Assembly: GCA_018266955.1 (NCBI GenBank) | Contig: JAFDZI010000016.1 | Span: 26,336-90,335, forward strand | DNA from: Bacteroidota bacterium | GTDB taxonomy: Bacteria; Bacteroidota; Bacteroidia; Flavobacteriales; Weeksellaceae | Length of the DNA stretch: 64,000 bases | Direction of reading: 5' to 3' | In this document: positions 25,042 through 34,222 of the stretch, piece by piece | Layout: every line of letters starts with the position of its first letter | Numbering within the stretch: position 1 is the stretch's first letter | The notes under the pieces: model-generated | Database searches by the model: none | What the model was told of the DNA's origin: nothing | What the model saw: the letters and a program-made list of their open reading frames with translations, nothing else | Made by a program: the position numbers and the translations under genes

Positions 25042-26676
25042 TTAGTGGTTTCTATTAAAAAAATTCATTAATCCTACAGTAGATGAATCGTGCAAAGATA
25101 CGATTTCTTGATTTTCTATTTCCGATAGGATTTTATTGGCAATCTTTTTGCCCAATTCTACTCCAAATTGGTCGAAGCTAAAGACATTCCAAATAACTCC
25201 TTGAACAAATATTTTGTGTTCGTATAAGGCAATAAGTTGACCAAGAGTATGGGGATTGAGCTCGTCAAAAATTAAAGAAATACTCGGTGTATTGCCTTGA
25301 AAAACTTTATAAGGTGAAAGATTTTTAACTTTAGTCTGCGGTGTTGCTTCTTTATCCGTTTCCACTTCTTTTAGTGTTTTACCAAAAGCCAGTGCTTGTG
25401 CCTGAGAAAGGCAATTGGCCATCAATTTTTCTTGATGCCCCGAAACGGTATGACAAGATTTTGCAAAAGCAATAAAATCCACCGGGACCAGTTCTGTGCC
25501 TTGGTGAATCAGTTGGAAAAAGGCATGTTGCCCATTTGTTCCGGCTGCACCCCAAATAATAGCTCCTGTTTCGTAGTCCACAAAATCGCCATTTCTATCT
25601 ACCGATTTTCCATTACTTTCCATATCGCATTGCTGTAGATAGGCTGGAAATTTTTCCAAATACTGAGAATATGGTGCAATGTTGTATGAAGTAGCCGCAA
25701 AAAAATTCCGATACCAAATCCCTAAAAGTCCCATGATGACAGGAATATTTTGTTGGAAGTCTGAATTTTGAAAATGATGATCTATTTCATTAGCACCATG
25801 CAATAATTGTTCGAAGTTTTCGTAGCCTATGGCCAATGAAATACTAAGTCCTATGGCACTCCACAACGAAAATCTACCGCCAACCCAATCCCAAAATTCA
25901 AAAATATGATCTTTGGAAATTCCGAAATCACATACTGCCGAAATATTGGTAGAAAGAGCAACAAAATGTTTTTCCACATCGTATTCGTTGGCCGACTTTA
26001 GGAACCATTCCTTAGCAGAATAGGCATTGGTCATGGTTTCTTGCGTTGTAAAAGTCTTGGACGCAATAATAAACAAAGTGGTTTCTGGGTTTAAATCTTT
26101 GAGCACTTCTGCCAAATGGTTGCCATCTACATTGGACACAAAATGTACATCGAGTGGTGTTTTGTAATATGCCAACGCTTTGCAGACCATGGCCGGACCA
26201 AGATCTGATCCTCCAATGCCAATATTTACAACATCGGTAATGGGTTTTCCTTTATAGCCCAAATGTTCGCCGGAAAGAATTTTGTGGGTAAATTCCTTCA
26301 TTTGTTGGCGTACATGTTTAATTTTTGGCTGTACATTTTCTCCATCTACCAAAATTTCTTCATCGGAAAAATCTCTAAGTGCAGTATGCAAAACCGCTCT
26401 GTTTTCGGTTTCGTTAATTTTTTCCCCAGAAAAATAAGCTTCCATTGCTGCTTTCAACTGACATTCCTCGGCCAATGAAAACAAAAGTTCCAAAACTTCT
26501 TCATCAAATAGCCCTTTGGAATAATCGAATATAAAATGTTCCTTTTCAATAGAAAAATCTTTGAATCGGTTAGGATTTTCATGAAATAAACTTCTTAAAT
26601 CAAAATCTTTTTCGGCAAAAATTTCATTCAAAAACTGCCAACTTTGGGTTTGTGTAGGATTTACTTTTGGGAACAT
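25042..26676 (-). CDS. pgi: glucose-6-phosphate isomerase
   Basis: About 544 residues from ATG 26676; an in-frame start 25 codons upstream would add a non-conserved tail, so MFPKVNPTQTQSW is preferred. Interconverts glucose-6-phosphate and fructose-6-phosphate. Family signatures: IGIGGSDLGPAMVCKAL, SKTFTTQETMTNA, GGRFSLWSAIGL, and the C-terminal FDQFGVELGKK. Long (animal/proteobacterial) form of the enzyme. Confidence 0.95.
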   Translation of the reverse strand: MFPKVNPTQTQSWQFLNEIFAEKDFDLRSLFHENPNRFKDFSIEKEHFIFDYSKGLFDEEVLELLFSLAEECQLKAAMEAYFSGEKINETENRAVLHTALRDFSDEEILVDGENVQPKIKHVRQQMKEFTHKILSGEHLGYKGKPITDVVNIGIGGSDLGPAMVCKALAYYKTPLDVHFVSNVDGNHLAEVLKDLNPETTLFIIASKTFTTQETMTNAYSAKEWFLKSANEYDVEKHFVALSTNISAVCDFGISKDHIFEFWDWVGGRFSLWSAIGLSISLAIGYENFEQLLHGANEIDHHFQNSDFQQNIPVIMGLLGIWYRNFFAATSYNIAPYSQYLEKFPAYLQQCDMESNGKSVDRNGDFVDYETGAIIWGAAGTNGQHAFFQLIHQGTELVPVDFIAFAKSCHTVSGHQEKLMANCLSQAQALAFGKTLKEVETDKEATPQTKVKNLSPYKVFQGNTPSISLIFDELNPHTLGQLIALYEHKIFVQGVIWNVFSFDQFGVELGKKIANKILSEIENQEIVSLHDSSTVGLMNFFNRNH

Positions 26677-26758
26677 AGTGTTTTTATCAATTGCTAAAAG
26701 CTCATAAGTAGCAAATGTAAGAAATTTGAAGTGCTCTGTCAAAAATCCCAAACTACTT

Positions 26759-27508
26759 TTATCCCACCAGCCAATTTTTAAAATCTTTTACTCGCTCCCT
26801 ACTTACGGTAATTTCAACTTCTGGTTGCCTACTTAATTCAACTTTATACAAAGGAGATGTAATGATGTTTTTTATGAATGATAGCTGAATAATTACCTGT
26901 CGGTTAGTTCTAAAAAATTGAGCTTCGGGCAGGACGGTTTCCAATTCTTCCAGAGAAAAATCCGTGGGATAGGCTCTTTCTTGGGTTTGTGCATAAACCA
27001 TTTTGTTATTGGAATAAAAACAACAAATCTCTTGTATGTTGATGATCTTCATCTGATAACCTATCTTCACCAATATTCTATTGAGTTTTGGTTTTTCTTC
27101 TTTCATCATCCTTTTATAATCTGGCAAAGAGTTGCTGGGCAATGTTTCTTGCATTTTTTTAAACTTATTAATGGCTATGGCCAATTCGTCTTCATCAATT
27201 GGTTTAAGTAAATAATCAATGGAATTAAGTTTAAAAGCCTTCAGTGTATAATCGTCAAAAGCGGTGGTAAAGATGATAAAACTTTGGGGCCTACATTGTT
27301 CGAATACATCGAAAGACAAGCCATCACCCAGGACTATATCGCTAAAAATAATACTCGGATGGGGATTGTTTTTAAAATAGTCCACACTTTCTTGTACCGA
27401 TTCTAAAACGGCCACGATTTCGATTTCGGGGAAGTTGGAGAGTAATTTTTGAAGTTTCCTGGCCGATGGTTTTTCGTCTTCTATGATGATGGTGGTGAGG
27501 GGAGTCAT
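26759..27508 (-). CDS. LytTR family response regulator
   Basis: 249 residues. N-terminal receiver with acidic pocket (IEDE) and phosphoacceptor Asp57 in IIFSDIVLGDG, Lys in LLKPID; C-terminal LytTR DNA-binding domain (about 150-249) with FFRTNRQVIIQL and ITVSRERVKDFK. Pairs with the histidine kinase 55 bases upstream. LytTR regulators bind imperfect direct repeats at promoters; the target is unknown. Confidence 0.92.
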   Translation of the reverse strand: MTPLTTIIIEDEKPSARKLQKLLSNFPEIEIVAVLESVQESVDYFKNNPHPSIIFSDIVLGDGLSFDVFEQCRPQSFIIFTTAFDDYTLKAFKLNSIDYLLKPIDEDELAIAINKFKKMQETLPSNSLPDYKRMMKEEKPKLNRILVKIGYQMKIINIQEICCFYSNNKMVYAQTQERAYPTDFSLEELETVLPEAQFFRTNRQVIIQLSFIKNIITSPLYKVELSRQPEVEITVSRERVKDFKNWLVG

Positions 27509-27563
27509 GTTGTGATGTTTTAGTTTAAGACAAATAAAATGATGAATAGGTAATAAATTTCAT

Positions 27564-28598
27564 TTACTTTTCCAGTAAAGGGAGTTTTACTTTAAAATAA
27601 GTTTCACTTTTTTCGATAATAACCTTATTGGGACTTTGCAATGCATATCTATTTTCTATATTGGCTAAGCCTATCCCTTGTCTATGGTCTAGTTTTTCTC
27701 TTTCTTGTATGTTATTTTCGACCACTAGAAAATTATTTTCTTGATACACTTTTATCATCAGTGGGTTGTTTGCTGTGGCAAAATTATGCTTCATGGCATT
27801 TTCCAACAATAGTTGCAAAGAAAGTGGCACAACAAAAACAGAACTGAAACTATTCTTTTGTTCTAAATCTATTTTCAGGCTCTCCTCGAAACGCATTTTC
27901 ATCAGTTCTGAATATACTTTAGCGAAATCCAATTCTTGTTGAACAGATATCTTTTCTTTATCTTTTTGTTCTAGTACATATCGATAGACTTTGGACAATT
28001 GATGGGTAAATTTCTGTGCCTTTTTGGGGTCTTCATCTATAAGGGCATCCAATACATTGAGTGAATTGAATAGAAAATGGGGATCGAGCTGGTTTTTCAA
28101 ACTGGTAAACTGTGCGCTGGCTGTATTGGCAATCACTTTTTGTTCTTCAATTTTTTCTTTGGCATGTTCCTTCATTGCCAACATGAAGCCTCTTGCATGC
28201 ATGAATGCGGTAACCATCAATGCTAAGTTGATAAAGAACCAATTGGTGAAATTGTATTTAGAACTAAAAAAATCCTGCGATGGTACTCTTTGTATCATAA
28301 CCAAATTAATATAATTGAGAAGATAGGTCATGACAAAATTTAATAACAAAGTGCCAATAATTGCCGTTATGGCTCTTTGCTTGGTATGGGTGAGCCATGG
28401 GTACTTTTGGTCAAGAAAATCGTTAAGCAAACCATTGGACAAGCCATAACCAAAAGAGTACATAAAAGAAACTAAAAGACTGAGGGCATAATTTGTCCAT
28501 GTCTTTTCTCGGGTAGCTATAAGAAAAATAAGTGTCCCGATGATCCAACCCATCCAAAACAAAATTTTTATTCCTTTTTCAAACTTTTCTTTAAACAT
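27564..28598 (-). CDS. LytS-type sensor histidine kinase
   Basis: 344 residues. Four membrane helices in the first 140 residues with hardly any periplasmic loop, then a helix and a His_kinase domain with phosphoacceptor His174 in DPHFLFNSLN, and ATPase motifs LLLENAMKHN and GIGLANIENRY. Signal is presumably sensed within or near the membrane. Cotranscribed with the LytTR regulator downstream. Confidence 0.92.
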   Translation of the reverse strand: MFKEKFEKGIKILFWMGWIIGTLIFLIATREKTWTNYALSLLVSFMYSFGYGLSNGLLNDFLDQKYPWLTHTKQRAITAIIGTLLLNFVMTYLLNYINLVMIQRVPSQDFFSSKYNFTNWFFINLALMVTAFMHARGFMLAMKEHAKEKIEEQKVIANTASAQFTSLKNQLDPHFLFNSLNVLDALIDEDPKKAQKFTHQLSKVYRYVLEQKDKEKISVQQELDFAKVYSELMKMRFEESLKIDLEQKNSFSSVFVVPLSLQLLLENAMKHNFATANNPLMIKVYQENNFLVVENNIQEREKLDHRQGIGLANIENRYALQSPNKVIIEKSETYFKVKLPLLEK

Positions 28599-28691
28599 AA
28601 GATTCGTTTTTTAAAACTGAAATCAAAAGTACCTTCATATTTTTAAAAACTAAAAAAAACTTTGCTGAACGGGAATAATTACGGACTGAAT

Positions 28692-28722
28692 AAAAAAATA
28701 CCGCTTCCTAATAGAAACGGCA
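28692..28722 (-). terminator. terminator of the TPR-like gene at 28748
   Basis: Stem CCGTTTC/GAAGCGG (minus-strand reading, one G-T pair) followed by seven T. Confidence 0.8.
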
Positions 28723-28747
28723 TTGCAAGCTTAACCTATATATTGGT

Positions 28748-29389
28748 TTATGGTTTTTGAGTCACAAAATATTCTGCTTCTTCTTTCCCCCAATTAGGGC
28801 TAATAGTAGAAGTAGTTTTATAAGTTTTGTACTGGTCTAATGCTTTTTGGAAAAGTACTAATCCTTTCTCTTTAGAGCCACCAAACTGTGTTGGAGTAAA
28901 ATAAATATCTTCTGCCTTCAAAAGAGAAATTCTAGGATTATTTGGATCGAGTTTTTCTGCTTTTGCTAGTTCTTCTGCAGCTTTTTTACCATAAGTCATG
29001 TATCGTTCTTGTGGATTAACCAACATTCTTAGGGTATAGCTCATTTTCAACAAGATATGATTTTCTGCACTTGGATAAAGAGATTCTGCTACTGTAGCAA
29101 ATTTCTCTCCCAACCCAGCATAATAGTCTAAATCGTTGGTTTTGCCATTTCTCATTTCCAATCTTCCTTTTTGCAGAGCAGCGTAGGCAGCATAGTAATA
29201 AGGCAACCATTCTTTTTGTTCTTTGGAGCCTATTCTCACAAAATCATCATAAGAAGTTTGCAATTCGTCTGTGGTTTGTGCTTTATTTAGAATGGATATT
29301 TTTTCGGTCATTATTTTCTCATAAGCCGATTGTGCAAAAGAAACTGAACTTACTAAAGCCAATGCCAAACTGAATAATAATTTTTTCAT
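28748..29389 (-). CDS. exported TPR-like protein, unknown function
   Basis: 213 residues with a signal peptide (MKKLLFSLALALVSSVSFAQ). The mature protein is mostly helical and contains TPR-like pairs (AAEELAKAEKLDPNNPRISLLKAEDIY and KGLVLFQKALDQYK), so it is likely a periplasmic scaffold. No catalytic motif. Has its own terminator. Divergent from the cupin gene. Confidence 0.75.
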   Translation of the reverse strand: MKKLLFSLALALVSSVSFAQSAYEKIMTEKISILNKAQTTDELQTSYDDFVRIGSKEQKEWLPYYYAAYAALQKGRLEMRNGKTNDLDYYAGLGEKFATVAESLYPSAENHILLKMSYTLRMLVNPQERYMTYGKKAAEELAKAEKLDPNNPRISLLKAEDIYFTPTQFGGSKEKGLVLFQKALDQYKTYKTTSTISPNWGKEEAEYFVTQKP

Positions 29390-29551
29390 TGTTATAATAT
29401 TTTATTGTTGTAAAAAATCTTTGTCAAAGATATGCTTTTTTTAAAATTATAGTTCAATTTTTTTCCTTGATTGGTTGGTTTTTGCGTCTTAAATGTTGAT
29501 TTTCTTTACGGAATTGTAAATATGAAACTAGATGAAAAAGAAAAAAATTAA

Positions 29552-29559
29552 TATTTTTG
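29552..29559 (+). promoter_or_regulatory. -7 element of the cupin gene
   Basis: TATTTTTG fits TAnnTTTG, 20 bases before the ATG at 29580. Confidence 0.45.
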
Positions 29560-29579
29560 TTTTATAAATACAGATCAAA

Positions 29580-30461
29580 ATGGGATTACAATTAAAACCG
29601 ATAGATGTTGTAGAAGACATTAGTAAAGAGGATTTTGAAGAAAAATACCTAAAAACAAGAACACCAGTCGTCATTAAAAACATGGCTAGAAAATGGCCTG
29701 CTTACCAAAAATGGACAATGGATTATATGAAAGAGGTGGTAGGCGATGTAACCGTTCCTTTATATGATAGTTCCAAAGCCGACCCAGCAGCTCCTATTAA
29801 TGCATCTGCAGCTGAAATGAAATTTGGCGATTATATCGATTTGATCCAAAAAGAACCTACTGATCTTAGAATTTTTCTCTTTGATCCGATAAAAAAAGCA
29901 CCGGGATTATTAAAAGATTATGTTTTCCCCAAAGAATTGATGGGTGGCTTTTTAGATAAATACCCCACCATGTTTTTTGGCGGTCAAGGTTCTGAGACCT
30001 TTCTTCATTTCGATATCGATATGGCGCATATTTTCCATACCCATTTTAATGGCAGAAAACATATTTTATTATTTGATTATAAATGGAGAGAAAGGCTCTA
30101 TCAAATCCCGTATGCTACTTATGCATTAGAAGATTACAATATTGTCAATCCGGATTTTGAAAAATTTCCTGCACTAAATGGCGTTGAGGGAATAGAATGT
30201 TTCTTGGAACATGGCGACACCTTATTTATGCCTACAGGATGGTGGCATTGGATGAAATATTTGGACGGTAGTTTTTCTATTTCACTAAGGGCTTGGGACA
30301 AATCTTGGGCGGTAAAAGCACATTCTCTTTGGAACCTAACTGTACAACGAAAATTTGATGATTTGATGAAAGCCAATTTCAAAAAGAAATATATGGATTG
30401 GAAAGAACAACTCGCCGTTATTCGTGCAGAAAGAGCTTGGAAGTCAGGATTGCCGAAGTAA
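29580..30461 (+). CDS. JmjC/cupin_8-type Fe(II)/2-oxoglutarate oxygenase
   Basis: 293 residues resembling the factor-inhibiting-HIF/JmjC cupins, which hydroxylate protein or small-molecule substrates. Iron ligands His143, Asp145 (HFDID) and His223 (GWWHWM) and a candidate 2-oxoglutarate Lys160 are present, so it should be active. Typical N-terminal PVVIKNMARKWPAYQKW. No signal peptide: cytoplasmic. No obvious partner gene; repeat copy B lies just downstream. Confidence 0.85.
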   Translation: MGLQLKPIDVVEDISKEDFEEKYLKTRTPVVIKNMARKWPAYQKWTMDYMKEVVGDVTVPLYDSSKADPAAPINASAAEMKFGDYIDLIQKEPTDLRIFLFDPIKKAPGLLKDYVFPKELMGGFLDKYPTMFFGGQGSETFLHFDIDMAHIFHTHFNGRKHILLFDYKWRERLYQIPYATYALEDYNIVNPDFEKFPALNGVEGIECFLEHGDTLFMPTGWWHWMKYLDGSFSISLRAWDKSWAVKAHSLWNLTVQRKFDDLMKANFKKKYMDWKEQLAVIRAERAWKSGLPK

Positions 30462-30514
30462 ACAATATCTCATCGTTTAATCATTTTTTATGAATTATCA
30501 TTTATTCATTTCAT

Positions 30515-30632
30515 ATGTAGATTTCTATTGTTTTGTAAAGATCATATGGAAACCTAACGAAGTGGTTCGACGGAGTCAATCGACAATCTTCATTCGTGTT
30601 TAATTGTAAAAGCTTGTTAATGCCGATTTCAT
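30515..30632 (-). repeat. dispersed ATG-to-ATG leader repeat, copy B (orphan)
   Basis: 118 bases, minus-strand orientation, bounded by ATGAAA at both ends. Central block has ACTCCGTCGAACC and TTAGGTTTCCATATGATC. Its leader end faces the 3' end of the cupin gene, where the reading is ATGAAATGA, that is, a stop after two codons; so it drives no gene. Its other end overlaps the start codon of the LuxR gene. Confidence 0.75.
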
Positions 30633-31864
30633 ATTTAAAAACTTATAAAATTTTAAGTAAATCTTTCCTACTATTTTTTTTAATCATCACCCAGTTTTTC
30701 CATTGTCAATTAAATATCAATGGAAAACTAGCGAAAACGATTGACTCCTACAACAACAAAAGTCAATACCAAAAGGCTCAAGATACATTATTTCAGTTGT
30801 TAAAAAACACTGAAGGTGAAGAAAAAATAGAAGTTTATGTTTTGCTTTCCAATACCTACAAAAGATTACAGGATTATACATCTGTAATCGGGTATTTAAA
30901 CGAGGCAAAAAAATTAGCGAAAGAAAACAAACTAACCCAGTACTACAATCATATTGATGCCCACTTGGCATTTGCCTATTTTGACACACAAGATTATCCA
31001 AAGGCAAAAACCATGATGGAAGGAATTAGGCATTCTGCTTATAAATCCCTTCCAAAAGATACCGAAGCATACCTTGTTATGCAAGAAGGTTATCTCTTAT
31101 TTTTGGAGAAGAAATATAAAGAAGCCCAAATTCGTTATCAGAACTCAATACAACTGCTTAAGAAAACATCGCCTTGCGATATCCCTGTGGTGAATGGGAA
31201 AATTATGCAACTACTGTATGCACAAACCCAATCTGATAAAGAAGCCCTAAAAATTTATTATGAAACTTTGAGCATAGCAGACTCTTGTTCTATTCTGAAG
31301 TACAAGCTTTATGCAACCGAAGTGATGATGAATTTATATAAAGAACATCATGAAATAGACAAGTCATACATTTTTCAAAAAAAATATGATTCGCTCAGTA
31401 ATATATATGATATGTCGGAAAATCTAAGTGCTTTGCATATAGAAAAAGAAAAAATCATAACAAAGGAAAATACAATTAAAGAAAATGTTAATTTTTGGAA
31501 GTTGGTATTGGCCATACTCTCATGTATTTTATTATTGGCAATTTCTGTTTGGTTTTATAGAAAGTCCTCTTTTTACAAAAAAAGAAATGTTGAATATGAA
31601 AAAGAAATAGAAAGAATGAAACAGGAACTCATTGAGATTTCTAAAAAATATTCGAAATCCGACTTATCACTTTCCGAATTTAACCTCACGGAAAAGCAAT
31701 TGAAAATTATCGATTGGATTTGTGAAGGGAGAACCAATAAAGAAATTGCCAATAAAATTTCCATCACCGAAAGCACGGTAAAATACCACATAAAAACCAT
31801 CTACGACTTGCTACAAGTAAGTGGACGAAGCGAATTGCGAGAGAAAATTAATAAAAATAGCTAA
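30620..31864 (+). CDS. TPR-LuxR transmembrane regulator
   Basis: About 414 residues from ATG 30620; the upstream GTG at 30596 is less likely because the signal peptide (MPISYLKTYKILSKSF...) starts here. Layout: signal peptide, periplasmic TPR repeats (about 35-270), one membrane helix (FWKLVLAILSCILLLAISVWF), a cytoplasmic coiled coil, and a C-terminal LuxR-type helix-turn-helix (LTEKQLKIIDWICEGRTNKEIA...STVKYHIKTIYDLL). A membrane-bound transcription regulator type common in Flavobacteriia; target unknown. Its start codon lies inside repeat copy B. Confidence 0.85.
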   Translation: MPISYLKTYKILSKSFLLFFLIITQFFHCQLNINGKLAKTIDSYNNKSQYQKAQDTLFQLLKNTEGEEKIEVYVLLSNTYKRLQDYTSVIGYLNEAKKLAKENKLTQYYNHIDAHLAFAYFDTQDYPKAKTMMEGIRHSAYKSLPKDTEAYLVMQEGYLLFLEKKYKEAQIRYQNSIQLLKKTSPCDIPVVNGKIMQLLYAQTQSDKEALKIYYETLSIADSCSILKYKLYATEVMMNLYKEHHEIDKSYIFQKKYDSLSNIYDMSENLSALHIEKEKIITKENTIKENVNFWKLVLAILSCILLLAISVWFYRKSSFYKKRNVEYEKEIERMKQELIEISKKYSKSDLSLSEFNLTEKQLKIIDWICEGRTNKEIANKISITESTVKYHIKTIYDLLQVSGRSELREKINKNS

Positions 31865-31902
31865 TGCTTTGTCTATCAAAATTTATTATAAATTTTAAAC
31901 AC

Positions 31903-31945
31903 AAAAAAAGGACGGGTCTTTATAGATTCGTTCTTTTTTTATCCT
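31903..31945 (+). terminator. terminator of the LuxR gene
   Basis: A 16-bp stem with three G-T pairs (AAAAAAAGGACGGGTC with GATTCGTTCTTTTTTT), ending in T7. Confidence 0.75.
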
Positions 31946-31985
31946 TTTTCATCCTTTTTTCATCCTCTTTTTATTCCTTTTTCGT
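31941..31985. repeat. short T-rich tandem repeat
   Basis: Three consecutive near-copies of an ATCCTTTTTTC unit, then a degenerate one. It lies in the 338-base gap between the LuxR gene and the subtilase, together with the terminator at 31903 and a possible 42-codon ORF. Confidence 0.5.
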
Positions 31986-32049
31986 ACTCAAAAATTCTTT
32001 GGAAAGCTCTTTCATCAGGTTACTTTGTATCATTAGAAAACAATAAAAA

Positions 32050-32178
32050 ATGAAAGCCTTTTTACTCTTTCGTGTCCTATGTATTTGTATGAAAAATAAC
32101 ATTTCGCTTACGCTAAACAATATAAAGGAAGTGTACGATATAGAAAAGATCAAACACAAATTCAATCATAAACACTAA
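32050..32178 (+). CDS. possible 42-residue peptide upstream of the subtilase
   Basis: An ATG-started frame with a short hydrophobic, cysteine-containing N-terminus (MKAFLLFRVLCICMKNN) and a charged C-terminus, ending 24 bases before the subtilase gene. No homologue recognised. It could be a leader peptide or chance. Confidence 0.25.
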   Translation: MKAFLLFRVLCICMKNNISLTLNNIKEVYDIEKIKHKFNHKH

Positions 32179-32202
32179 CCCAATTTAAAACCATCAAGAA
32201 AA

Positions 32203-34134
32203 ATGAAAAAATCTGTATTCATTCTTGCAATGCTTTCTTCGTCAATTGGCTACGCACAAACTGTAGAAGATAGACAAGAAATTGTAAAAAACATCAATCC
32301 CAAAGAAATGGCATTGATAAAAACCAAACTAGATGCTGCGTACCAACAAGACGAGGAAAATGTGAAACAATACCTCGCCTCCCACCGCAATGTTGAACGA
32401 AGCTTTTACAAAAATGGCAATTCTTATTTTTTAAAAAGAATTGATAAGGACGGTAATCCTATATTCATTAACACCAAAGATACAACCGCCAATACAACCG
32501 TAAAGGTAAATTCCATACAAAATGGAGGTAGCCTTGGTGTGAACATTACGGGACAAAACATGGTATTGGGTGTTTGGGACGGTGGACAAGTAAACGCTAC
32601 CCACGAACTATTGAGCGGAAAAGTAACCATGCAAACTGGGCAAACGGTTACTTCTTCTGGTGGTGATGCTCATCAAACGGCAGTTACTGGAATTGCAATA
32701 GGAAAAAATTTGGGAAATACCGCACAAGGTGTTGCTCCCGATGCTACCTCACAAAACTACGATTGGAATAATGATGTTGCAGAAATGCAGGCTTTTGCTG
32801 GGAATGGCTTCTTGGTTTCTAACCATTCTTATGGCTATGGAAATGGAGAAGGTACTGCGCTTTGGACATTTGGTGCCTATGATCAAACCTCGGAAATGTG
32901 GGATACCATGCTAAAAGCCACTCCTAATTATCTACCCTTTGTAGCCGTAGGAAATGAACAAAACCCAACGGCCATGAATGGAGGACAACATGTAAATGGA
33001 AACTGGAACAAAGGTGGATTTGATATGATTACAGGTTCGTCTGCTGCCAAAAATGTAATGACAGTAGGCTCTGTAGAAGCCAACAAGGCGATGACCGATT
33101 ATAGTAACTGGGGACCAACCGATGATGGTAGAGTAAAACCAGATTTGGTAGCACAAGGTTCTAATATGGATGCTCCTTTGTACACCTCCAACAATGGATA
33201 CACTGGACAAGTTGCTGCTTCTAGTGGTACTTCTTATGCAGCTCCTGTTGCCGCCGCCGCAGGTCTTTTGTTGCAACAATATTACAAATCCATCTTTAAC
33301 AAATATATGACTGCCGCCTCATTAAAAGCATTGATGTTGCATACGGCTGAAGATTTGGGTAATCCTGGTCCCGATGCCAAATTCGGCTGGGGACTATTGA
33401 ATGTGGAAAAAGCGGCTAATACTATAAAACAAATGCAATCTGGAGGAAGTGCAAAATTAGTTGAGTTTACAACCAATCCGACAAACGATTCCTCTTCAGA
33501 AAAGTCGGTTTCTGGAAATACTGCGGGTGGTGGTTCTGCAAGAGCTTCTATCTGCTGGACAGACGATGAAGGAACAGAACAAACAAGTACAGATGGGATT
33601 GATAATACCTCCAGAAGATTAGTTTATGGGTTTGATATTTTATTCAGACAACAAGGAACTCCATTTATAGATTCTCGACCATTTGCTCCACTCAGTATCT
33701 CTTCTCCCAATGCGAATGCTGCGGTAAGCACTAGTTGGTTTACGAACAATGTTGATAATTATAAGCAAGCCAATATCGCAACCACTAATCTTGGAAATAA
33801 TTTAATTGTGTATATCCGAAAACATAGCACATCGCCTGCAGCGGTTAGAAATTTTTCTATTTTAATCACGGGACTGAAAATAAGTAATGCTACCTTGGGA
33901 ACAACTGAAAATAATACCTCGAATGAAATTGTCTTTTTTGACAATGATGACAATAAAATTAAATTAATCTCCAATAAAAACAAATCTTTTGGTGACTATC
34001 AAATCTTTGATATGTCGGGAAGAGTGGTACAAAAAGGATTTTCTAAAACCAATGAAATCGAAAGTATGAGCCTTGGAAAAGGAAGTTACATTTTGCAATC
34101 AGCAAATACTAAAGTATTGAAGTTTAGAAAATAA
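32203..34134 (+). CDS. secreted subtilisin-like serine protease with T9SS sorting domain
   Basis: 643 residues. Signal peptide (cleaved near GYAQT), a prodomain-like segment to about 105, then a peptidase S8 domain with Asp126 (GVWDGG), His157 (DAHQTAV) and Ser344 (SGTSYAAPVAAAAG). After it a beta-sandwich domain (about 420-560, proprotein-convertase-like) and a C-terminal T9SS type A sorting domain (FDMSGRVVQKGF..., GSYILQ). It should be exported and attached or released at the surface. Monocistronic. Confidence 0.92.
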   Translation: MKKSVFILAMLSSSIGYAQTVEDRQEIVKNINPKEMALIKTKLDAAYQQDEENVKQYLASHRNVERSFYKNGNSYFLKRIDKDGNPIFINTKDTTANTTVKVNSIQNGGSLGVNITGQNMVLGVWDGGQVNATHELLSGKVTMQTGQTVTSSGGDAHQTAVTGIAIGKNLGNTAQGVAPDATSQNYDWNNDVAEMQAFAGNGFLVSNHSYGYGNGEGTALWTFGAYDQTSEMWDTMLKATPNYLPFVAVGNEQNPTAMNGGQHVNGNWNKGGFDMITGSSAAKNVMTVGSVEANKAMTDYSNWGPTDDGRVKPDLVAQGSNMDAPLYTSNNGYTGQVAASSGTSYAAPVAAAAGLLLQQYYKSIFNKYMTAASLKALMLHTAEDLGNPGPDAKFGWGLLNVEKAANTIKQMQSGGSAKLVEFTTNPTNDSSSEKSVSGNTAGGGSARASICWTDDEGTEQTSTDGIDNTSRRLVYGFDILFRQQGTPFIDSRPFAPLSISSPNANAAVSTSWFTNNVDNYKQANIATTNLGNNLIVYIRKHSTSPAAVRNFSILITGLKISNATLGTTENNTSNEIVFFDNDDNKIKLISNKNKSFGDYQIFDMSGRVVQKGFSKTNEIESMSLGKGSYILQSANTKVLKFRK

Positions 34135-34167
34135 AGTATAAAAGATTCTAAATCAGAAATATCAATT

Positions 34168-34202
34168 AAAAAACGGATGCCATTATTGCATCCGTTTTCT
34201 AT
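34168..34202. terminator. bidirectional terminator between subtilase and lepA
   Basis: Perfect 10-bp stem AAACGGATGC/GCATCCGTTT, with A and T runs outside, between convergent genes. Confidence 0.85.
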
Positions 34203-34222
34203 GTTTATTAATCTCTTAAAAA

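Noticed and set aside
31864..32046. 60-codon frame starting at the LuxR stop
   Set aside because: It reads through a strong terminator hairpin and T-rich tandem repeats; the Phe/Ser-rich composition comes from the T runs.
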